Translations under genes and position numbers: made by a program
Assembly (NCBI GenBank): GCA_009377645.1
Contig: WHTQ01000020.1
Coordinates: 1 to 57,104, forward strand
DNA length: 57,104 nucleotides
Reading direction: 5' to 3'
Source: Micromonosporaceae bacterium
Lineage (GTDB): Bacteria > Actinomycetota > Actinomycetes > Mycobacteriales > Micromonosporaceae
The notes under the pieces: generated by a model
Databases searched by the model: none
Seen by the model: the letters and a program-made list of their open reading frames with translations, nothing else
What the model was told of the DNA's origin: nothing
Shown here: piece after piece, positions 51,366 through 57,104 of the stretch
Position numbering within the stretch: the first letter of the stretch is position 1
How the letters are laid out: the number at the start of each line of letters is the position of its first letter

Positions 51366-52943
51366 ATGACGGAGACACCGCACATTCCCAAACCGATCCG
51401 GCCCGACAGCCCCACCTTCGCCGCACTCGGCGCCCGCGCCGAGACCGTCGATGCGCTCACCGCGGCCGGCATCACCCAGGCATTCGCGATCCAGGAGTAC
51501 GCGATCCCGATCGCGATGCGCGGCACCGACCTGATCGGCCAGGCCCCTACCGGCACCGGCAAGACGCTCGGTTTCGGGGTTCCGCTGCTGGAGCAGGTGC
51601 TCGCCCCGGGCGAGCCCGACCAGCCAGACCCCGACCCGCAGGCGCTGGTGGTGGTCCCGACCCGGGAGCTCGGCCTGCAGGTAGCCAGGGATCTGGCCGC
51701 CGCCGGGGCCACCCGCGGAGTGCGGGTGCTGCCGATCTACGGCGGCGTCGCCTACGAGCCGCAAATCGCCGCCCTGCGACGCGGGGTAGAGATTCTGGTC
51801 GGCACCCCGGGTCGGCTGCTCGACCTGGCCCGGCAGAAGCACCTGCGGCTGCGGCGGGTCCGGGCGCTCGTGCTCGACGAGGCCGACCGGATGCTCGACC
51901 TGGGCTTCCTCGACGACGTGGAGAAGATCCTGTCGATGCTGCCGGAGCGGCGGCAGACGATGCTGTTCTCGGCCACCATGCCGGAGCCGATCGTCACGCT
52001 GGCCCGGCGGTTCCTGCACGCGCCGGTGACCGTGCACGCCACCCACCCGGACGCGGACGGCGCCCGGGCGCCGCAGACCCGGCAGCTGGTCTACCGGACC
52101 CACTCGCTCAACAAGGTCGAGATCGTGGCCCGGATCCTGCAGGCCCGGGGCCGCGGCCTCACGATGATCTTCTCCCGGACCAAGCGGGGAGTGGACAAGG
52201 TCGCCGGCGAGCTCGACTTCCGCGGGTTCGCGGTCGCGGCGGTCCACGGTGATCTCGGGCAGGGTGCCCGGGAGCGGGCGCTGCGGGCGTTCCGGAACGG
52301 CAAGGTCGACGTGCTGGTCGCCACCGACGTGGCCGCCCGCGGGCTGGACGTCACCGGCGTCACCCACGTGATCAACTACGACTGCCCGGAGGACCCGGAC
52401 GCCTACATCCACCGGACCGGCCGGACCGGGCGGGCCGGCGCTTCCGGGGTCGCGGTCACGTTCGTGGACTGGGAGGACATGACCCGCTGGCGGCTGATCG
52501 ACAAGACGCTGGGCATGGCCAACCCGGAGCCACCGGAGACCTACCACACCTCGGAGTGGCTCTACACCGACCTGGACGTCCCGGCCGGCGTGACCGGCGA
52601 GCTGCCGCACGCGCAGCGGTCCCGGGCCGGGTTGTCGGCCGAGGTCGAGGAGGATCTGGGCGGGCGCCCGCCGGTCCGCCGGACCGGGCCCCGGCGGGAC
52701 GGCGGTGGCGGCGACCGGCGCGGCCGCGCCGGCGGGGAGAGCCGGAGTCGCGGCGACGCCCGCGGTGGCGGAGACGGCCAGGGTGAGCGGCGCCGCCAGC
52801 GACGCCGCCCGGCAGGGCAGGACGGCGGCGCAGAGGCGGCTTCAGCCCCGGTGTCCGACCCGGCACCGCGCACCCGCCAGCGGCGACGGCGGCGCGGCGG
52901 CCAGGACACCTCCCAGCGCACCCGGACGCCCGAGACCGGCTGA
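51366..52943 (+). CDS. DEAD-box RNA helicase (RhlE-type)
   Basis: The 525-residue RNA helicase has a Q motif near TPIQ-like FAIQEYAIPIAM, Walker A APTGTGKT (about 59-66), motif Ia PTRELGLQV, motif II LDEAD, SAT in LFSATMPEP, and domain 2 motifs (ATDVAARGLDVTGVTHVINYD, HRTGRTGRAG). The tail of about 110 residues is Arg/Gly-rich, as in RNA-binding RhlE tails. It corresponds to RhlE of mycobacteria (Rv3211) by position and type. It probably acts in RNA remodelling and ribosome or degradosome work. Confidence 0.94.
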   Translation: MTETPHIPKPIRPDSPTFAALGARAETVDALTAAGITQAFAIQEYAIPIAMRGTDLIGQAPTGTGKTLGFGVPLLEQVLAPGEPDQPDPDPQALVVVPTRELGLQVARDLAAAGATRGVRVLPIYGGVAYEPQIAALRRGVEILVGTPGRLLDLARQKHLRLRRVRALVLDEADRMLDLGFLDDVEKILSMLPERRQTMLFSATMPEPIVTLARRFLHAPVTVHATHPDADGARAPQTRQLVYRTHSLNKVEIVARILQARGRGLTMIFSRTKRGVDKVAGELDFRGFAVAAVHGDLGQGARERALRAFRNGKVDVLVATDVAARGLDVTGVTHVINYDCPEDPDAYIHRTGRTGRAGASGVAVTFVDWEDMTRWRLIDKTLGMANPEPPETYHTSEWLYTDLDVPAGVTGELPHAQRSRAGLSAEVEEDLGGRPPVRRTGPRRDGGGGDRRGRAGGESRSRGDARGGGDGQGERRRQRRRPAGQDGGAEAASAPVSDPAPRTRQRRRRRGGQDTSQRTRTPETG

Positions 52944-52998
52944 CACCGGGTCGCCCGGACTCAGGCCGACCACAGCCACGCCACCGTAACCTGGGAGC

Positions 52999-53934
52999 AT
53001 GGACAACCGCCGCTGGCCCCGCTCGTTTGCGGACCGGCTGACCGAGCCGCTGCCCCGCTTCCGCGACGTGTGGCGGATGATGCGCCAGCGGCCGCCGGTC
53101 CGCGACCTGACCGCCGATGCCGCGGCGATCCCGGTCGCGGCGCCCGCCACCGGGCTGCCGGTTCACCAGCCCGGCACCAGCGACGTCACCTGGGTCGGCC
53201 ACGCCACGTTCGTGCTGCGGATCGGCGGGCTGACCGTGCTCACCGACCCGGTCTGGTCCCGCCGGATCCCGGCGGTGGCGCCCCGGCTCACCCCGCCCGG
53301 CCTGGCCTGGGAGGCGCTGCCGCGAGTCGACGCGGTGTTGATCAGTCACAACCACTACGACCACCTGGACGCGCCGACCGTGCGCAGGCTGCCCCGGGAC
53401 ACCCCGATCCTCGCACCGGCGAAACTGGGTCGCTGGTTCCGACGCCGCGGCTTCACCGCCGTCACCGAGCTGGACTGGTGGGAGTCGCACGAGATCGGCG
53501 GGGTGAGGTTCGACTTCGTGCCGGCCCACCACTGGAGCCGCCGGACCCCGACCGACACCTGCCGGAGCCTGTGGGGCGGCTGGGTGCTCACCTCCGGCCA
53601 GCATCGGATCTACTTCGCCGGAGACACCGGGTACGGGACCTGGTTCACCCAGATCGGGGCCCGGTTCCCGGGCATCGACCTCGCCCTGATGCCGGTCGGC
53701 GCCTACGAGCCACGCTGGTTCATGCGCCCGATGCACCTCAACCCGGAGGAGGCGGTCCGGGCCTGCCAGGACCTGGCGGCGACCCGGATGGCGACCATGC
53801 ACTGGGGCACGTTCATCCTGTCCGCGGAGCCGGTGGCGGAGCCACCCGAGCGGGCCGCCAAGGCGTGGGTCGAGACCGGCCGGCCGCGCGAGCATCTGTG
53901 GGACCTGGCCGTCGGCGAGACCCGCACACTGTAG
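52999..53934 (+). CDS. MBL-fold metallohydrolase (NAPE-PLD-like)
   Basis: The 311-residue metallo-beta-lactamase-fold protein has the zinc motif SHNHYDHLD (HxHxDH). Further metal or active-site blocks are WVGHATFVLRIGGLTVLTDPVWS, PAHHWSRRTPTDTCRSLWGGWVL (His), YFAGDTGYG (Asp) and MHWGTF (His). The pattern matches the UlaG/NAPE-PLD-like group acting on phosphodiesters or amides. It lies directly before the methyltransferase gene with two bases between them, so they form a pair. Confidence 0.9.
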   Translation: MDNRRWPRSFADRLTEPLPRFRDVWRMMRQRPPVRDLTADAAAIPVAAPATGLPVHQPGTSDVTWVGHATFVLRIGGLTVLTDPVWSRRIPAVAPRLTPPGLAWEALPRVDAVLISHNHYDHLDAPTVRRLPRDTPILAPAKLGRWFRRRGFTAVTELDWWESHEIGGVRFDFVPAHHWSRRTPTDTCRSLWGGWVLTSGQHRIYFAGDTGYGTWFTQIGARFPGIDLALMPVGAYEPRWFMRPMHLNPEEAVRACQDLAATRMATMHWGTFILSAEPVAEPPERAAKAWVETGRPREHLWDLAVGETRTL

Positions 53935-53936
53935 CG

Positions 53937-55094
53937 ATGCCGGAACCACTGCCGGCCGCCCTGGCCGAGATCCGCGAGCTGCTGCTCGGCGGCGACCTGG
54001 TGCGGGCGGTGGCGAGCGGGCGTCGGCGTGGGCAGCACCCGTCGGTGCCACGCGCCGAGCTGCGCCCGGTGTCGCTGAAGGAGGGTGCCCGGCTGCAGGT
54101 CGTCACGTCCGACGGGCAGCGCCCGGTGACCCGGAACCACGAGTACGGCCCGGCGGCCGCCGCGGCGGTCGACGCCCTGCTGGCCGAGCCGTTCGGGAGC
54201 TGGCGGGTGGAGTCCGCCGGAGTCACCGTGCAGCTGCGGGTCACCAAGGGCGGCTCGGCGCAGCTGCACCGCGGGCCGGGCCCGGCGCCGCCGGCCGCCG
54301 CCGGCCACGACCGGCCGGCCGGGCACCTGCTCGACCCCGGAGACCCGCTGTTCGACGTGATCGGGGGCGACGCCGCCAAGCGCCGGCAGGTGGACGCGTT
54401 CCTGCGGGCGCTCGCGGCCACCCTGCCCGACCCGCTCCCGGACCGGCTGCATGTGACGGATCTGGGCTGTGGCAACGCGTACCTCAGCTTCGCCGCGTAC
54501 CGCTGGCTGACCACCGCCCGCGGGCTGGACGTGCGGCTGATCGGAGTGGACGTCCGCGACGACCAGCGGGCCCGGAACACCGAGCTGGCGGCGGCGCTGG
54601 GCTGGAGCGACCGGGTCCGGTTCGTCGCCGGCACCATCCAGGACGCGCCGGTGGACCCGCCGCCCCAGCTGGTGCTGGCGCTGCACGCCTGTGACACCGC
54701 CACCGACGAGGCGTTGGCGCGGGCGGTAGGCTGGCGCGCCCGGTGGGTGCTGGCCGCCCCGTGCTGCCACCACGACCTGGCCGCGCAGCTGCGGCGCTCG
54801 CCCACCCCGCCGCCGTACCAGGCCATCACCCGGCACGGCATCCTGCGGGAGCGGTACGCGGACCTGCTGACCGACGCGCTGCGGGCGGCCCTGCTCCGGC
54901 GGCGCGGCTACCGGGTCGAGGTGGTCGAGTTCGTCGACTCCCGGCACACGCCGCGTAACCTGCTGCTCCGGGCGACGTTCACCGGCGCCGCCCCGACCGA
55001 GGCGCAGCGCCGGGAGTACGACGAGCTGGTCACCGCCTGGTCGGTCACTCCCCGGCTGGCCACCCTGCTGGCCGGTGCCAGCCCTGCCGCCTGA
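53937..55094 (+). CDS. SAM-dependent methyltransferase (Methyltransf_32-like)
   Basis: The 385-residue protein has a class I methyltransferase core: SAM motif I DLGCGNAYLSFAAYRWL (about 178-194), acidic loop in IGVDVRDDQRARN, LHACDTATDEALARAV and the diagnostic APCCHHDLAAQL. The last two are typical of the METTL25/RRNAD1-related Methyltransf_32 family, suggesting an RNA or protein substrate. An N-terminal extension of about 130 residues precedes the core. The ATG at 53937 is nearly contiguous with the MBL gene. The 3' end overlaps the XRE gene by 50 bp tail to tail. Confidence 0.88.
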   Translation: MPEPLPAALAEIRELLLGGDLVRAVASGRRRGQHPSVPRAELRPVSLKEGARLQVVTSDGQRPVTRNHEYGPAAAAAVDALLAEPFGSWRVESAGVTVQLRVTKGGSAQLHRGPGPAPPAAAGHDRPAGHLLDPGDPLFDVIGGDAAKRRQVDAFLRALAATLPDPLPDRLHVTDLGCGNAYLSFAAYRWLTTARGLDVRLIGVDVRDDQRARNTELAAALGWSDRVRFVAGTIQDAPVDPPPQLVLALHACDTATDEALARAVGWRARWVLAAPCCHHDLAAQLRRSPTPPPYQAITRHGILRERYADLLTDALRAALLRRRGYRVEVVEFVDSRHTPRNLLLRATFTGAAPTEAQRREYDELVTAWSVTPRLATLLAGASPAA

Positions 55095-55770
55095 GCCGTT
55101 CCAGCAGGTCGGCGAGGTCCGGGTCGCTGGCGAGCAGCCACGGCAGCGGCGGCAGCCACAGCTCCTGGTCGCACAGCCGGCTCACGATCCGGTCCGGCAG
55201 CTCGTCCACCAGCGTGACCCGCAGCTCCCAGGTGTCGCTGAGCAGCCACCGCATCGGCCCGGGACGCCCAGCCGGCAGGTGGTCGCGGAACTCCTGCCAC
55301 CGCTCGTTCCACCGGACCGCTCCGAGCCGCCCGATGCTCTCGGAAAGCTGGGGGCGGTCCTGGTGGGCAACCAGCAGGTCGATCCGGAGCGCCAGGACCG
55401 GGAGGCCGTGCGCGACGGCCGCGAGCCGGCCGACGACGGCGTGCGGCACGTCCTCGAACTTCCGCAGCTGCCGGCAGAGGAAGAAGACTCCGTCCAGCCG
55501 CTCCTCCTCCGGGCGGTCGAGCAGCAGGTCGGGGTCGGCCGTCGGCCCCTCGGGCGGCGGCGCGGTCTCGATCCGCAGCCGTAGCTGGAGCCCGGCGAAC
55601 AGCCGGGCCAGGTCCCCCAGGCGGGGATCGACCGCTCCCCGCTCCAGCTTGGACAGCCGTTGCTGGCTGATGCCCACCCGCTCGGCCAGCCGGGCCTGGG
55701 ACAGCCGCCGGGCTTCCCGGGTGCTCCGGAGCAGCTGCCCGGCTTCCGCGACGAGGTCGTGTGGGCTCAT
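55045..55770 (-). CDS. XRE-family regulator with long C-terminal domain
   Basis: The 241-residue protein has an N-terminal Cro/CI-type HTH (GQLLRSTREARRLSQARLAERVGISQQRLSKLERGAVDPRLGDLARLFAGL, about 12-62). A C-terminal domain of unknown fold contains VFFLCRQLRKFEDVPHAVVGRLAAVAHGLPVLALRIDLLVAHQD, which resembles nucleotidyltransferase-type (AbiEii/MNT-like) cores by strand order. This is only suggestive. The ATG at 55770 is preferred; a frame extending to 55887 runs through the palindrome. A toxin-antitoxin-like role is possible, but no partner gene is present. Confidence 0.8.
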   Translation of the reverse strand: MSPHDLVAEAGQLLRSTREARRLSQARLAERVGISQQRLSKLERGAVDPRLGDLARLFAGLQLRLRIETAPPPEGPTADPDLLLDRPEEERLDGVFFLCRQLRKFEDVPHAVVGRLAAVAHGLPVLALRIDLLVAHQDRPQLSESIGRLGAVRWNERWQEFRDHLPAGRPGPMRWLLSDTWELRVTLVDELPDRIVSRLCDQELWLPPLPWLLASDPDLADLLERLRRQGWHRPAGWPAGE

Positions 55771-55818
55771 CGACTCATCATGAGCGCCGGCCGCAAGCCG
55801 GGGCTCCCGCGACCCAAT

Positions 55819-55891
55819 GGGTATGTTGCGCAGTCCACATCCGGGCGGATGTGGGCCACATCCGCCCGGATGTGGACTGCGCAACATACCC
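55819..55891. repeat. 73-bp near-perfect palindrome
   Basis: Arms of 36 bp (55819-55854 and 55856-55891) are exact reverse complements around a single base at 55855. Each arm contains CCACATCCG and CGGATGTGG in hairpin order, so a nested cruciform can form. It lies in the gap between the XRE gene and a tiny 31-codon frame. Confidence 0.9.
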
Positions 55892-55922
55892 CTCGACCCA
55901 GGCGCGCTGCTAGGTTCGGGCG

Positions 55923-56018
55923 ATGGGCCTGCGGGAGGTGGCGTACTGGCCGGGCTTCCGTCAGGTCGACTTCCTGCGGGCGCTGCGCTCCTACGCCGCC
56001 CGGCGCCGCGCGACGTAG
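55923..56018 (+). CDS. Possible 31-residue protein
   Basis: ATG 55923 opens a 31-residue frame (MGLREVAYWPGFRQVDFLRA, then an Arg-rich end) directly after the palindrome. No good ribosome-binding site is seen; the codon third positions are GC-rich as in real genes. I do not recognise it. It could be a gene remnant or a tiny protein, and overlap with the P-ATPase end is avoided by only seven bases. Confidence 0.3.
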   Translation: MGLREVAYWPGFRQVDFLRALRSYAARRRAT

Positions 56019-56025
56019 CGACGAC

Positions 56026-57104
<1,079 letters not shown>

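Noticed and set aside
55771-55887. N-terminal extension of the XRE protein through the palindrome
   Set aside because: The extra residues are the translated palindrome arm (Pro/Gly/Cys-rich) and precede a typical ATG start at 55770.

Overview
The window is 57.1 kb of very GC-rich DNA from an actinobacterial chromosome. Gene content and order (hemC-hemA-rex-bldN cluster, bS22, SepH, Rex, MoeZ/DUF3152/TetR/DUF3107/RhlE block) and GATCATGGAGTT-type palindromic repeats point to a sporulating, mycelial actinomycete, most likely a member of the Micromonosporaceae. The family-level placement is inference. No rRNA, tRNA, CRISPR array, prophage or complete IS element was seen.

Layout. 1-4.1 kb (minus): hemC (truncated by the window edge), hemA, rex (stop/start overlaps, with a Rex operator upstream), a HAD phosphatase and a glutaredoxin-like protein. 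4.3-7.7 kb (plus): sigma factor BldN, its anti-sigma RsbN and a HAD-IB phosphatase. 7.7-10.1 kb (minus): acyltransferase, SDR-like protein, tiny ribosomal protein bS22 and a MerR/excisionase-type regulator. 10.2-13.5 kb (minus): a MacAB-like tripartite ABC exporter. 13.6-20.4 kb: aldose epimerase, pdxH, citrate synthase, acylphosphatase, serC, a double-GNAT protein, a truncated Uma2 protein and the divisome protein SepH. 20.4-32.1 kb: a 1435-residue secreted subtilase, aldo-keto reductase, thpR, DHFR-family reductase, a MarR/MFS pair, DUF2530, DUF3027 and another MFS protein.

32.1-36.0 kb holds mqnB and mqnD of the futalosine menaquinone pathway, separated by a Phd/RelE-like toxin-antitoxin pair and a membrane-anchored beta-propeller. 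36.0-42.8 kb has a cold-shock protein, a secreted GH18 chitinase, a helicase-associated protein and XPB helicase. 42.8-43.8 kb is an accessory-looking patch with two copies of a structured hairpin element and an NYN-domain gene knocked out of frame by a 7-bp repeat. 43.8-52.9 kb matches a block known from mycobacteria (toroid protein, moeZ, DUF3152, hydrolase, unknown protein // TetR, DUF3107, ferritin-like, RhlE). The end carries an MBL-fold hydrolase, a methyltransferase, an XRE regulator beside a 73-bp near-perfect palindrome, and the C-terminal half of a copper-type P-ATPase.

Most of the window is ordinary chromosomal backbone. The unusual signals are small: palindromic repeats, one of them read through in frame inside hemA and another inside the helicase-associated gene; the 3 x 7-bp slippage tract in the NYN gene; the duplicated double hairpin; the long palindrome; and the toxin-antitoxin pair between mqnB and mqnD. 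None of these proves a new system.
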